Positions 46,550-55,371 are shown, counted from the stretch's first letter. The stretch is DNA of 64,000 nt from Nannocystis pusilla (GCF_020073745.1 NZ_JAIRAU010000031.1:124001-188000); one strand, 5' to 3'. Numbers and translations are program-made. Notes: a model not told the origin generated them from the sequence alone.

Positions 46550-47647
46550 ATGCCCCCATTCGCTCTCAAGAGCCTCAGCATCGCCGGATTTCGCTCGTTC
46601 CGCGAGCTGCAGGCGTTCCCGCTCAGGAATTTGAACGTGCTCGTCGGTGCCAACGGCGCGGGCAAGAGCAACTTCGTCGAGTTCTTCCGCATGTTGCGGG
46701 CGATGTTCCAGGAGAATCTCCAAGGCTTCGTCAATCAAGCCGGCGGCGCCAACGGCCTGTTCTTCGAGGGTCCGCAGTACACTCGAGAGATCGGCGCCAC
46801 GCTCCAATTCGCTGCGAACCACGTTCGCTTCCGACTCGAACCCATCCCTGGAGACGAACTGGTCGTGAAGGAGCTCGAAGCTTCCTATGCGGGACATCGC
46901 AAGGTCTTCCGCCGCGATAGTCGAGAGGCGCGGGTCGAGGCCTGGAAAAACGACGCGTCGAGCCAGGGTGACTGGCCGTCGAACCTCGCCTTCATCTACG
47001 CCGCGGTGTCGAGCTGGGTCGTCTATCACTTCCACGACACGAGCTCACTGGCCCCCATGCGGCGCGACGGAGCCATCGAGGACCACCAGGAGCTGCGCCC
47101 CAACGCCGACAACCTGGCCGCGTTCCTCCGACACCTGCGCGAGTCTGATCCCAGGCGCTACCAGCGGATCCGCGAGACGATCCAGATCATCGCTCCGTTC
47201 TTCGACGACTTCCTGCTCGAGCCGCGCAAAAAGGGAGACGCAGAGCACGTGCGCCTGGACTGGCGCCAGCGCGGCAGCACGTTCCCCTATCAGCCGTGGC
47301 AGCTGTCGGACGGTACGATCCGGTTCATCGCCCTCGTCACCGCGCTCCTCCAGCCCACACCACCTGCGACCCTGGTGGTGGATGAGCCGGAGCTCGGCCT
47401 TCATCCCGCCGCGCTGCACGTGCTCGCGGCGCTGATGCACGAGTCCTCGCAGCAGACCCAGCTCGTGATATCGACCCAGTCGCCGCTCTTGGTCGACAAT
47501 TTCGAGCCGGAGGACATCATCGTCGTACGTCGGCGAGGCGCCGAGTCGGTGCTCGAGCGCCTCGATCCTGCGGAGCTCGAGCGCTGGCTCGACGAGTTCA
47601 GCCTCGGCGACCTCATCCGCAAGAACATCGTCGAGACCGGGCCCTGA
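46550..47647 (+). CDS. AAA/SMC-like ATPase of a two-gene module
   Basis: A 365-residue ABC/OLD-type ATPase. Walker A is GANGAGKS at 33-40, Walker B LVVDEPELGLHP near 275-286, and the signature region QLSDGTIRFIALVTALL lies in between. LVISTQSPLLVDNF is the usual H/D-loop segment. The protein lacks a large coiled-coil insertion. It ends one base before the DUF4276 gene, so the two are an operon. AAA ATPases paired with DUF4276 or other TOPRIM-like proteins recur as mobile putative defence modules. The region looks somewhat less GC-rich than its neighbours, consistent with transfer. Confidence 0.83.
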   Translation: MPPFALKSLSIAGFRSFRELQAFPLRNLNVLVGANGAGKSNFVEFFRMLRAMFQENLQGFVNQAGGANGLFFEGPQYTREIGATLQFAANHVRFRLEPIPGDELVVKELEASYAGHRKVFRRDSREARVEAWKNDASSQGDWPSNLAFIYAAVSSWVVYHFHDTSSLAPMRRDGAIEDHQELRPNADNLAAFLRHLRESDPRRYQRIRETIQIIAPFFDDFLLEPRKKGDAEHVRLDWRQRGSTFPYQPWQLSDGTIRFIALVTALLQPTPPATLVVDEPELGLHPAALHVLAALMHESSQQTQLVISTQSPLLVDNFEPEDIIVVRRRGAESVLERLDPAELERWLDEFSLGDLIRKNIVETGP

Positions 47648-47648
47648 G

Positions 47649-48356
47649 ATGCAACGCCTCACGCTGATCGTGGTCGTCGAAGGGCAGTCCGAGAACGGCT
47701 TCTTCAAGAGGCTGCTGGGGGAACACCTCGGCCTGCTCGACATCGATCTTCACATCCCCATCATCGGCACGGGCAAGGGCAAAGGCGAGCTCAAGTTCCG
47801 CTCGTTCGCGCAGGTCTGCGAGGAGCTCCACGACTTCCTCGCAGATCGCCGTCGACCCTACGTCACGACGTTCTTCGACTACTACGGCCTCCCCACCGGC
47901 AGCCGGCTCGGGTGGGACTTCGTCCCGCCGGCGAAATCCCGCGGTGGGGTCGATGCGATCGAGGCCGCGCTCCACAAGGGTGTTCGCAACGTAGCTGGAG
48001 CGCTCGGCGATCGATTCATCCCGTACGTCCAACTCCACGAACTCGAGGCACTCTACTTCGCTGAACCCTCTGCCCTGGCAGAGGTACTTGAAAGTCCTGC
48101 TTTGGCCAGCCGCTTCGCCGAGATAGTGGAGGCCGCTGGTGGCTGTGAGCAGATCAACGACTCACCGGCCACCGCGCCGTCCAAACGGATCCAGGCCATG
48201 TGCCCGACTTACGTCAAGGGCCGCAGCTCAGCGGCGCACGCTCCTCGCCTGGGTGCACGGTTGTCGGTCGACAGGTTGAGACAGGCATGCCCCCGTTTCG
48301 GCGCCTGGCTCGCTGGCATCGAAGCACTCGCGTTATCAACCTCCCAGTCGCCGTAG
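47649..48356 (+). CDS. DUF4276 (TOPRIM-like) partner protein
   Basis: A 235-residue protein starting 1 base after the ATPase stop. The family hallmarks are the N-terminal VVVEGQSENGFFKRLLGEHL, the central TTFFDYYGLP segment with acidic residues, FIPYVQLHELEALYFAEPS, and INDSPATAPSKRI near the C-terminus. These positions match the conserved Glu/Asp of TOPRIM-like folds, suggesting a nuclease or nucleotidyl-transfer activity controlled by the ATPase. Function is inferred. The tail after about residue 195 looks less like the family. Confidence 0.8.
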   Translation: MQRLTLIVVVEGQSENGFFKRLLGEHLGLLDIDLHIPIIGTGKGKGELKFRSFAQVCEELHDFLADRRRPYVTTFFDYYGLPTGSRLGWDFVPPAKSRGGVDAIEAALHKGVRNVAGALGDRFIPYVQLHELEALYFAEPSALAEVLESPALASRFAEIVEAAGGCEQINDSPATAPSKRIQAMCPTYVKGRSSAAHAPRLGARLSVDRLRQACPRFGAWLAGIEALALSTSQSP

Positions 48357-48598
48357 AGTCTCGATCACCCGACACTCTCTCGATCATCCTTGGACATGAC
48401 GGCATGGCCACGCTCCTCGTCAGCGCCGCGTGCAGTGCGGCGATTGCTGGGGTGCGAAGCCAACGCCGACGGCTGGTCCGAGCTCACGGGCGCCCTCGGC
48501 TGCCAGCAGCGTCGCCGCGTCCGCGCTCGAATTCCCGGGAGCGACCGCGATCGAGCTCATGTTCCCCTGAGGCGCCGCGCTCGGCTACCCTCGCGCGC
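48357..48598. other. Intergenic region without a recognised gene
   Basis: A 242-base gap between the DUF4276 gene and the hydratase gene. No coding feature recognised; TGGACATG at 48391-48398 is a half of the dispersed repeat. Confidence 0.3.
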
Positions 48599-49399
48599 AT
48601 GGAGCTCACCGACGTCCGCTACGAACTCGAGGGTGCCATCGCCCTCGTCACCCTCGACCGCCCGGCCGCGCGCAACGCCTACAGCGAGGCCATGGTCGAG
48701 GGCCTCGTGCACGCGATCGACCTCGCCGAGCGCGACGACGCCGTCCGCTGCGTGATCCTCACCGGCGCCGGCCCGGCCTTCTCCGCCGGCGGCGACCTCA
48801 AGCGTATGCTGGGCAAGGAAGGCATGTTCGCCGGCGGGGCGGCCGAGCTGCGCCGCCGCTACATCGACGGCATTCAGCGGATCTCGCGGCGCCTCGCGCT
48901 CGCCGACAAGCCGATCGTGGCCGCCCTCAACGGCCCGGCGATCGGCGCCGGCCTCGACCTCGCGTGCATGTGCGACCTGCGAATCGCCGCGCGCGGGGCC
49001 CAGTTCGGCTCGACCTTCGTCAAGGTCGGCCTCGTCCCCGGCGACGGCGGCGCCTACTTCCTCGCCCGCGCGATCGGCTTCTCGCGCGCGCTCGAGCTCA
49101 TGCTCACCGCCCGCGTCATCGACTGCGACGAGGCCCTGCGGATCGGCCTCGTCCACCGCGTCGTCGAGCCCGACGAGCTGCTCCCCGCCGCCCGCGCCCT
49201 CGCCTCCGAGCTCGCCGCCCTGCCCCCCGTCGCCCTCCGCCTGACCAAGCGCGCCGCCTACCGCAGCCACGACGTCGGCCTCGACGCCGCCCTCGAGCTC
49301 GCCGCCACCTATCAAGGCGTCGCCCAGACCACCGCCGACCACCGCGAGGCCGTCGCCGCCATGCTCGAGCGCCGCCCCCCGCGCTTCACCGGCGAGTGA
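48599..49399 (+). CDS. Enoyl-CoA hydratase/isomerase family protein
   Basis: A 266-residue crotonase-fold protein. LVTLDRPAARNAYSEAMVEG is the N-terminal signature. The oxyanion-hole segments are FSAGGDLKRML near 60-70 and IVAALNGPAIGAGLDLACMC near 102-121. GLVPGDGGAYFLARAIG carries Asp/Gly where hydratases often have a second Glu, so it may be a hydratase, an isomerase or another crotonase. Usual length, no signal peptide. Probably fatty-acid or acyl-CoA metabolism. Confidence 0.88.
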   Translation: MELTDVRYELEGAIALVTLDRPAARNAYSEAMVEGLVHAIDLAERDDAVRCVILTGAGPAFSAGGDLKRMLGKEGMFAGGAAELRRRYIDGIQRISRRLALADKPIVAALNGPAIGAGLDLACMCDLRIAARGAQFGSTFVKVGLVPGDGGAYFLARAIGFSRALELMLTARVIDCDEALRIGLVHRVVEPDELLPAARALASELAALPPVALRLTKRAAYRSHDVGLDAALELAATYQGVAQTTADHREAVAAMLERRPPRFTGE

Positions 49400-49420
49400 G
49401 CATTCACCGGCCCCGGCGTA

Positions 49421-49945
49421 TCACGGCGGCACGTGGACCACGACCGGCTCCGTGGCGGCAGCGCAGTACAATTCGCACTCGACGCCGTTCGGCCAGTCAC
49501 CGACGTACTCGGGCCGATGCTTCGCCGTCGCGACGGCCTCGCCGTCGCGGCTCACCGTGATCGTGAACTCGTCCGGTCCCGCCCAGGTCGCGCCTCCGTC
49601 GCGGAGCTCCACCATCCCGACGTGGAGACCGTCGCGCCCATGGCTGGCTTCGACGACCCACCGCACAGGCTCCCCGTCGAGCTCGCCCATCGCCTCGAGG
49701 CGCGATCGATCGCACGCCGGATCTGGCACGTCCCCGCTCGCCACCGCACACGACCACTCGACCGCCGCGTACGGCGAATCGATCCGGAACACGTAGTCGC
49801 CCGCTCGCAGCCGGCCGTCCGTCGTGTCGTCGTCGACGACGCGGATCCACGGCTCGCGGGCGCACCCGCTCTGCGTGCACACCTCGGGCTCCCGGCACGC
49901 GCCGATCGACACCGAGGCCACGGCCGCCCCGACCCGCAGTCGCAC
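49421..49945 (-). CDS. Hypothetical lipoprotein, GTG start
   Basis: A 174-residue protein. The start at GTG 49945 gives a leader ending SIGAC (Cys16). The frame is open upstream to 50017, but that part has no leader and contains a hairpin. The mature part has a beta-type domain (GRLRAGDYVFRID, VEWSCAVASGDV, VRWVVEASHGRDG, DEFTITVSRDGEAV), several Cys and no recognised family. It is convergent with the hydratase gene, 21 bases apart. Confidence 0.6.
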   Translation of the reverse strand: MRLRVGAAVASVSIGACREPEVCTQSGCAREPWIRVVDDDTTDGRLRAGDYVFRIDSPYAAVEWSCAVASGDVPDPACDRSRLEAMGELDGEPVRWVVEASHGRDGLHVGMVELRDGGATWAGPDEFTITVSRDGEAVATAKHRPEYVGDWPNGVECELYCAAATEPVVVHVPP

Positions 49946-50049
49946 GCGTGCATGATGCCACGCTCGCCCTTCCGCCCGCAATCTCCCCTTCGACCATGTC
50001 CTCAAGGACGGATCCATGACACGAGCTCACGACCGGCCGCCGCGGGAGG

Positions 50050-50355
50050 TCACGGATCGACGCGAACCAGCCGGCCGAAGATCGCGTGCCCGCCGATCCA
50101 CCCGTTGATCTTCCCGTGGTTGTTTCCGATCTGATAGCGCCCGTCGTCCGCGATCGCCTTGACGATGTGCAGATAATCGGCGCCGCGGATCGTGCACAGC
50201 ACCACGTCGCCGACCTCGAGCTTGTCCGGCTCGACCGGCTCGACCGTGCACAGCTGCCCCGACTTGATCCGCGGCGTCATCGAGTTGCCGTGCGGGCGAA
50301 ACTTGACCGTCGTGCCGGCGCGGAGCTTCTCGATGTGATAGCGGGCCCAACCCAT
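50050..50355 (-). CDS. S24/S26-like peptidase domain protein
   Basis: A 101-residue protein consisting only of the LexA/signal-peptidase-like fold. GNSMTPRIKSGQLCTVEP at about 23-40 carries the nucleophile S25, and HIVKAI carries a Lys at 66, the expected general base about 40 residues on. There is no helix-turn-helix and no membrane segment, so it resembles a stand-alone S24 peptidase domain, as in UmuD or phage-linked proteins. It is divergent, 56 bases from the RpoC-like gene. Substrate unknown. Confidence 0.75.
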   Translation of the reverse strand: MGWARYHIEKLRAGTTVKFRPHGNSMTPRIKSGQLCTVEPVEPDKLEVGDVVLCTIRGADYLHIVKAIADDGRYQIGNNHGKINGWIGGHAIFGRLVRVDP

Positions 50356-50411
50356 TTCCGGCCGAGGATGCCCGCTTTCGCGGCCGCGCGCACCTGCGTA
50401 TCCTGCCGCCG

Positions 50412-52418
50412 ATGCCGGCTCCCCCCGATCTGCGCGCCCTGCTCGACGCCTTTTTCCGACCAGGCCCGGAGACCCTCCCCGTCCAGCTGCTGCGCGCCGC
50501 CGCCGAGCTGCGCGCGCGCTCGAGCGGCGCCCTCACGGACGCGGCGATGCTCGACTTCGGGCGCCCGGTCGACGGCGGCGCCTGGTGTCCGCGGCTGTTC
50601 GGCCCGACAGAGCCGCTGCGCTGCCGCTGCGGCCGGCTCGTCGGCCCTGAGCGCCGCGGCCAGACCTGCGAGCGCTGCCACGTGCTGTGCACCGACGAGC
50701 CGCTGCGTGAACAGCGGGTCGCCCACATCGAGGCCCCGTTCGGCCTCGTCCACCCCGTGCTCGCGGCGCGGATCGGCGCCCTGCTCGGCCTCTCGCGCTC
50801 GCAGGTGCTCGCCGTCGCCGACGGCGAGACCGTCATCCTCCCTGACGGTCGGCTCGTCCTCACCCAGGACGTCGACCTCGACGACGAGCAGGTGTCCTTC
50901 GAGACAGGTCCGAGGGCGCTGCGCCGGCGCCTCGCCGACCTCGTCGACCCCGAGCTGACGGCCGCCGGTCTGTCCGCCGAGGCCCTCGTGCTCACCAGCG
51001 TGCCCGTGCCGCCGCCGGGCGACCGTCCGCTTCACCATGAGGCGTGGCCCGACGAGGATCGATGGTTCCGCGCCTTGTGGTCGCAGCGGGTCGGGAGCGA
51101 CAATCGTGCCCTTCAGGGGCTCGTCGCCCGGGCGCTGCGCGCCGTCCGGATGCTCGAGCTCGACGCCCCGGAGCTCCTCCTCGACCGCGACTGCATCGCC
51201 GCGCAGCGGGCCTTCGAGGCCGCGCTCGACCTGCTCGCGCGCCCTGCCGACGCCCCCGAACGCGCCCCCGGCCCCCTCGACGGCTGGCTCCCCGCCCCGC
51301 TGCACGGCGACGACGAGGACCACGTCCCCGGCACGCCCTACCCCTTCCGCCTCGCCGGCGCCCCCGCCGTCAGCGACGCCTACGAGCGCGACATCTACCA
51401 CCGCGCCCCGCTCCGTCCGGACGTCCCGCGCGCCTGCGTCCTGGCCGAGGGCGACCGCGCCCTCGTCCAGCTCGGCTACGCCATGCTCCTCGTCCACTGG
51501 CCCACAGGACATGTCCTTAAGAACATACCCGCGACCGAGGCGCGCCTGCTCGGGGCCGCCGGCGCCTGGGCCCTGTTCGGCGACAAGTTCGGGCGCCAGC
51601 TCGACCTCGCCGACCCGACCGTCCTGCGCGGCCTGTACGCCCTCGACCTGAACTCCGGGACATGGCTCGAAGGACCTTACCCCGAGGACCTGCCGGCGAT
51701 CTTCGTCGAGAAGGACCAGCCCGAGGACGCCTGGCTGACCGACTGGCGCGGCCAGCGGGGGGCGACCGGCGCCGAGGACGGCTCGGGCGACCGCGCCGAC
51801 GAGTGGGCGCGCAGCCCCGACCACCGCTACATCTGGATGTCCTCGGCCCCGGACGACGGCGCCGTCCTCGACACCGAGCGCGGCGTCGCCGTCCTCATGA
51901 TCAGCCACATGTGCGAGCGGGCCGGCGCCGACGTGCCGACCCTCGCGCTGACCGGCCCCGATCCGGACGAGGACGCCGAGATCGACGACCAGGTCGGCCG
52001 CGCCGTCGCCATCGCCCGCGCGGGCGGCGAGTGGCGGATCTTGCTCCCCGGCGGCCAGCTGCGCCGTGACGGCCGGGTCGTGCTCCGCTTCACCGAGGCC
52101 GCGATCGAGTGCGCCGCCTTCGACCCCGGCGGAGAGCGCCTGCTGCTGGTCAACCGCGACGCCCTGCACGTCGTCGACGTCGCCGGCCACCAGCTCCTGG
52201 CCCGGCTCGACCTGCGCCCGCTCGCGCCCGCGCTGGCCCTCCCCGAGGTCCTCCCGCCCGAGCTCGCCGACCTCGTCCTCGCCCGCTGGGGCACCCTCGC
52301 CGCCGCCCTCGCCCAGCCCGACGAGGCCCTGCTCGACCTCGGCCTCGACGCCGAGCAGCTCGCCGCCCTCCGCGCCGAGCGACCGCCCGCGCTTCCGGAC
52401 ATGCTCTCGGAGACATGA
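50412..52418 (+). CDS. RNA polymerase beta-prime clamp-like protein with WD40-like C-terminal half
   Basis: A 668-residue protein. Residues 40-280 line up with the N-terminal clamp of RpoC. GAWCPRLFGPTEPLRCRCGR resembles the GLFC.RIFGP..D..C.CGK of beta prime. Zinc Cys are C71, C73, C86 and C89, with the same spacing as E. coli 70, 72, 85, 88. HIEAPFGLVHP, ARIGALLGLS, PVPPPGDRPL, LWSQRVGSDNRALQGL and LDAPELLLDRDCIAAQRAFE correspond to HIELA.PVAH, SRIGLLLDM, PVIPPDLRPL, YRRVINRNNRLKRL and the LQEAVDALFDN segment. The catalytic NADFDGD region is absent; residues 330-668 look like propeller blades (AAFDPGGERLLLVNRDALHV). It is not a polymerase subunit in the catalytic sense. Confidence 0.72.
   Translation: MPAPPDLRALLDAFFRPGPETLPVQLLRAAAELRARSSGALTDAAMLDFGRPVDGGAWCPRLFGPTEPLRCRCGRLVGPERRGQTCERCHVLCTDEPLREQRVAHIEAPFGLVHPVLAARIGALLGLSRSQVLAVADGETVILPDGRLVLTQDVDLDDEQVSFETGPRALRRRLADLVDPELTAAGLSAEALVLTSVPVPPPGDRPLHHEAWPDEDRWFRALWSQRVGSDNRALQGLVARALRAVRMLELDAPELLLDRDCIAAQRAFEAALDLLARPADAPERAPGPLDGWLPAPLHGDDEDHVPGTPYPFRLAGAPAVSDAYERDIYHRAPLRPDVPRACVLAEGDRALVQLGYAMLLVHWPTGHVLKNIPATEARLLGAAGAWALFGDKFGRQLDLADPTVLRGLYALDLNSGTWLEGPYPEDLPAIFVEKDQPEDAWLTDWRGQRGATGAEDGSGDRADEWARSPDHRYIWMSSAPDDGAVLDTERGVAVLMISHMCERAGADVPTLALTGPDPDEDAEIDDQVGRAVAIARAGGEWRILLPGGQLRRDGRVVLRFTEAAIECAAFDPGGERLLLVNRDALHVVDVAGHQLLARLDLRPLAPALALPEVLPPELADLVLARWGTLAAALAQPDEALLDLGLDAEQLAALRAERPPALPDMLSET
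51506..51517. repeat. 12-bp palindrome AGGACATGTCCT inside the RpoC-like gene
   Basis: Perfect palindrome in frame, coding TGHVL in the C-terminal half of the RpoC-like protein. It belongs to the dispersed repeat family. Confidence 0.5.
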
Positions 52419-52476
52419 CCTTTCGGGCATTCTCCTTCGGGCATGCCCCAAAAATCAGGCGAGGTGCCGCTCGGCC

Positions 52477-53010
52477 TCAGGCGCGGAGAGCCGCGTCGAG
52501 GCGGCGGATGAACTCGCCCACGCGCCCGCCTCCGGCCGGTGCGGCGGGCAGCCGGCCGAGCACCGCGGTGACCGCGGCCGGTGCGTGTCGGCGCGCCCAC
52601 TCGAGGGTCTCCGCAGCGACGGACGGATCCTCTCCGGCTGCCAGCTCCTCGGCTCGTGCGGCGTGCGCCGCCGCGCCGAGGATGTGCTTCACCTGATGCG
52701 CGCTCGCCAGGGGATGGAGGTACGCCGCGCCGGCCGCGTGGCTCGCCGCTCGTGCCGCCTCGACCGCGGCGGGTGAAGCGGCCTCGCGCGCCGCCTTGAA
52801 CGCCGCAAACCCGCACTGCCGCAGCGCCCCCGTGCGCCGGCCGCCCCCGGCGAACGCGTATGCCGCCTCGACGGCGTCGCGCGGGCGCGTGTCGGCGGGG
52901 ACGCTCTGTTCGAAGATCGGCAGCACCCTGCGCGCACAATCAGCCGCGTAGCCCGCGATCTCCCGCAGTTCGTGCTCGCTCAGCGCGATCGTGTCCGGCT
53001 CCCTCGGCAC
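52477..53010 (-). CDS. Imm5-like putative immunity protein
   Basis: A 177-residue all-helical protein. The first third carries the motif set CARRVLPIFE, PADTRPRDAVEAAYAFAGG and the Ala-rich helices (AFKAAREAASPAAVEAARAA, HAAGAAYLHPLASAHQVKHI) of the Imm5-type putative immunity proteins. The start is GTG at 53010. No toxin gene is adjacent, so if the family call is right this is an orphan. Other helical hypothetical families cannot be ruled out. Confidence 0.5.
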   Translation of the reverse strand: MPREPDTIALSEHELREIAGYAADCARRVLPIFEQSVPADTRPRDAVEAAYAFAGGGRRTGALRQCGFAAFKAAREAASPAAVEAARAASHAAGAAYLHPLASAHQVKHILGAAAHAARAEELAAGEDPSVAAETLEWARRHAPAAVTAVLGRLPAAPAGGGRVGEFIRRLDAALRA

Positions 53011-53085
53011 GGCGCGAGCTTGCCACACGCCACGCACATGGGACAGCGGGGCTCGTCGGACGTCTCGAGCTCGGCGCTCCGACGT

Positions 53086-53121
53086 CCGAAGGGGCATGCC
53101 CTTTCGGACATGCCCCTTCGG
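53086..53121. terminator. 13-bp perfect hairpin between two minus-strand genes
   Basis: CCGAAGGGGCATG (53086-53098) and CATGCCCCTTCGG (53109-53121) are exact complements with a ten-base loop. It lies 21 bases past the stop of the carbon-nitrogen hydrolase gene (ending 53142) and before the Imm5-like gene. It can end transcription of the hydrolase gene. Confidence 0.5.
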
Positions 53122-53141
53122 CCAGGACCGTTCAGCCAGCC

Positions 53142-54035
53142 TCAGTCGCGGAAGCGCCGCGTCAGCTCGGCGTAGGCGTCGATCCGGCGGTCGCGCAGGA
53201 ACGGCCAGATCCGGCGCACCTGCTCGCTGCGGCCGCGGTCGACCTCGACGACCACGACCTCGGGCGACTCGCCGGCCTGGGCCAGGAACTCGCCCTGCGG
53301 CCCGGCGACGAAGCTGTGGCCCCAGAACTGCAGCCCGGGGTTGATGCCGCTCGGGTCGGGCTCGTGGCCGACGCGGTTGCACACCACCACCGGCAGGCCG
53401 TTGGCGACCGCGTGGCCGCGCTGCACGGTGATCCAGGCCTCGCGCTGGCGCATGCGCTCGTCCTCGGCGTCGCGCATGTCCCAGCCGATCGCGGTGGGGT
53501 AGAGCAGTAGCTCGGCGCCCGCGAGCGCCATCATGCGCGCGCCTTCGGGGTACCACTGGTCCCAGCACACCAGCACGCCGAGCTTGCCGACCGACGTCTC
53601 GATCGGGTCGAAGCCGAGGTCGCCGGGCGTGAAGTAGAACTTCTCGTAGTAGGCCGGGTCGTCGGGGATGTGCATCTTGCGGTACTTGCCGGCGATGCTG
53701 CCGTCCTTCTCGAGCACGACCGCGGTGTTGTGGTAGAGCCCGACCGCGCGGCGCTCGAACAGCGAGGCCACGATCACCACCCCGAGCTCCTTCGCCAGCG
53801 CCGCCAGCTCGTTCGACGTCGGGCCGGGGATCGCCTCGGCCTGGTCGAACACCGCCGTGTCCTCGGTCTGGCAGAAGTACAGCCCCGCGTGCAGCTCCTG
53901 CAGCAGCACCAGCTCGGCGCCGCGGCCCGCCGCCTCGCGGATGCCGGCCACCGTGGTGCGGAGGTTGTGCTCGCGGTCACCGGTGTTCTGCTGCTGCACC
54001 AGCCCGATCGTCCAGGTCGCCTTGCGCGTGGTCAT
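53142..54035 (-). CDS. aguB: Carbon-nitrogen hydrolase, probable N-carbamoylputrescine amidase
   Basis: A 297-residue nitrilase-superfamily enzyme with the catalytic triad E47 (LLQELHAG), K120 (KYRKMHIPDDP) and C157 (LVCWDQWYPEGAR). YEKFYFTPGD, SGINPGLQFWGHSFVAGPQG and the GWDMRDAEDERMRQ segment fit AguB. Predicted reaction: N-carbamoylputrescine to putrescine, CO2 and ammonia, in polyamine synthesis from agmatine. The partner agmatine deiminase is not in the window. Start and length are typical. Confidence 0.85.
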   Translation of the reverse strand: MTTRKATWTIGLVQQQNTGDREHNLRTTVAGIREAAGRGAELVLLQELHAGLYFCQTEDTAVFDQAEAIPGPTSNELAALAKELGVVIVASLFERRAVGLYHNTAVVLEKDGSIAGKYRKMHIPDDPAYYEKFYFTPGDLGFDPIETSVGKLGVLVCWDQWYPEGARMMALAGAELLLYPTAIGWDMRDAEDERMRQREAWITVQRGHAVANGLPVVVCNRVGHEPDPSGINPGLQFWGHSFVAGPQGEFLAQAGESPEVVVVEVDRGRSEQVRRIWPFLRDRRIDAYAELTRRFRD

Positions 54036-54116
54036 GACGCGCCTCTATACGGCAGCCGGCTGCCTGGCGCCAGCCTTTGTGCGCGAGCGCGCGCCGACTC
54101 GTGGCATGCTCCCGGC

Positions 54117-55367
54117 ATGTCCTCGCTTCCCTTACGGCCCCCCGCCCGCGCCTCCGTGGTCATCCTCACCGCCCTGGCCGCCACCCTCGCTCGCCCCGCG
54201 CCCGCGTCCGCCTGCGGCGGCATGGTCTTCCCCGAGCACGAGCAGCGCGTCGGCGGCATGAGCGACCAGGAGCTCGCCGTCGTGTTCGGCGCCGACAAGA
54301 CCATCCTCGTCGCCTCCGCCCGCTACGAGGCCGTCGACGCGCCCGAGTTCGCGTTCGTGCTGCCCCTCGCCAGCGCCCCCGCCGAGGTGCTCGACGGCGA
54401 CCCGTCGCTGTTCCTCGCGCTCGAGCACCACAGCGCCCCGCGCATCGGCATCTTCCAGGAGAGCGACGACCGCCTGGGCTTCTGCGGCAGCAGCGACAAG
54501 GCCGGCGGCAGCAACAGCCTCGGCGACGGCATGGGCGGCGGCGGCGACGTCATGGTGATCGACCGCGGCGAGACTGCGACCTACGAGTACGTCGTGATCG
54601 GCGGCGACACCGGCACCGCGATCGCCGACTGGCTGAGCGACGCCGGCTACCCGCTGCCCGCCGACTACGCCGCCGCGCTCGAGCCCTACGTCGCCGACGA
54701 CTGGTACTTCTTCGCCGCCAGGGTCAAGCCCGCGGCCGACAGCGGCGTGCTGGCGCCGATCGAGCTCCACCTCCCGCCGGCCACGCCGGAGACGTTCGAG
54801 ATCCCGCTCGCGCTGGCGACCCACTCGATGAAGCCCGACGCGGCGCTGCGGCTCACCACCTACTTCCTCGCCGGCGGCCCGGTGCTGACCGCCAACTATT
54901 CGGCGCAGGCGGTCGACGCCGACGAGCTCGTCGCGCTGTCCGAGTCCGAGACCAACTACGACGAGCTCGAGGACGCGGTCCTCGCCAGCGACCCCGACGG
55001 CACGTGGGTCATCGACTACGCCAACGACATCCACCTCGACGACCTCCGCTACGCCTACGAGGACGGCCTCGCCTGGGGCCGCATCGACCCCGACGAGGGC
55101 GACCCCGCATACCTCGACGACCTCGCCGCCCGGATCGGCGCCGACGCGCTCCACCTCACCCGCCTGCGCACCGAGCTGAAGAAGGACCAGGTCCGCGACC
55201 TCACCCTGCGCGCCGCCTCCGGCCCGCCGGTCTACAACTTCCACAGCGTCGAGTACGACCCCGACGCCGGCCAGGGCTGCGCCGTCGACCGCAGCGGCCG
55301 CCTGCCGCAGCTCCTGCTGCTCGTGCCGGTGCTGGCGTGGATCCGCCGCCGGCCCCGCCGCGCCTGA
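54117..55367 (+). CDS. DUF2330-type secreted protein with C-terminal membrane anchor
   Basis: A 416-residue protein. The leader ends in SACGG, and the CGGMVFP mature N-terminus is typical of DUF2330. The body has LVASARYEAVDAPEFAFVLP and TFEIPLALATHSMKPDAALR segments. A C-terminal Cys-containing GCAVDRSGR, a hydrophobic helix (LPQLLLLVPVLAWI) and an RRRPRR end resemble a MYXO-CTERM tag. It should be surface-located; function unknown. It is convergent with the giant kinase gene and followed by strong hairpins. Confidence 0.8.
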   Translation: MSSLPLRPPARASVVILTALAATLARPAPASACGGMVFPEHEQRVGGMSDQELAVVFGADKTILVASARYEAVDAPEFAFVLPLASAPAEVLDGDPSLFLALEHHSAPRIGIFQESDDRLGFCGSSDKAGGSNSLGDGMGGGGDVMVIDRGETATYEYVVIGGDTGTAIADWLSDAGYPLPADYAAALEPYVADDWYFFAARVKPAADSGVLAPIELHLPPATPETFEIPLALATHSMKPDAALRLTTYFLAGGPVLTANYSAQAVDADELVALSESETNYDELEDAVLASDPDGTWVIDYANDIHLDDLRYAYEDGLAWGRIDPDEGDPAYLDDLAARIGADALHLTRLRTELKKDQVRDLTLRAASGPPVYNFHSVEYDPDAGQGCAVDRSGRLPQLLLLVPVLAWIRRRPRRA

Positions 55368-55371
55368 ACGT

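Noticed and set aside
50412..52418. Genuine RpoC subunit or split polymerase gene
   Set aside because: The catalytic NADFDGD motif and everything after the clamp are missing, and the second half is unrelated. It is described as a clamp-like protein instead.
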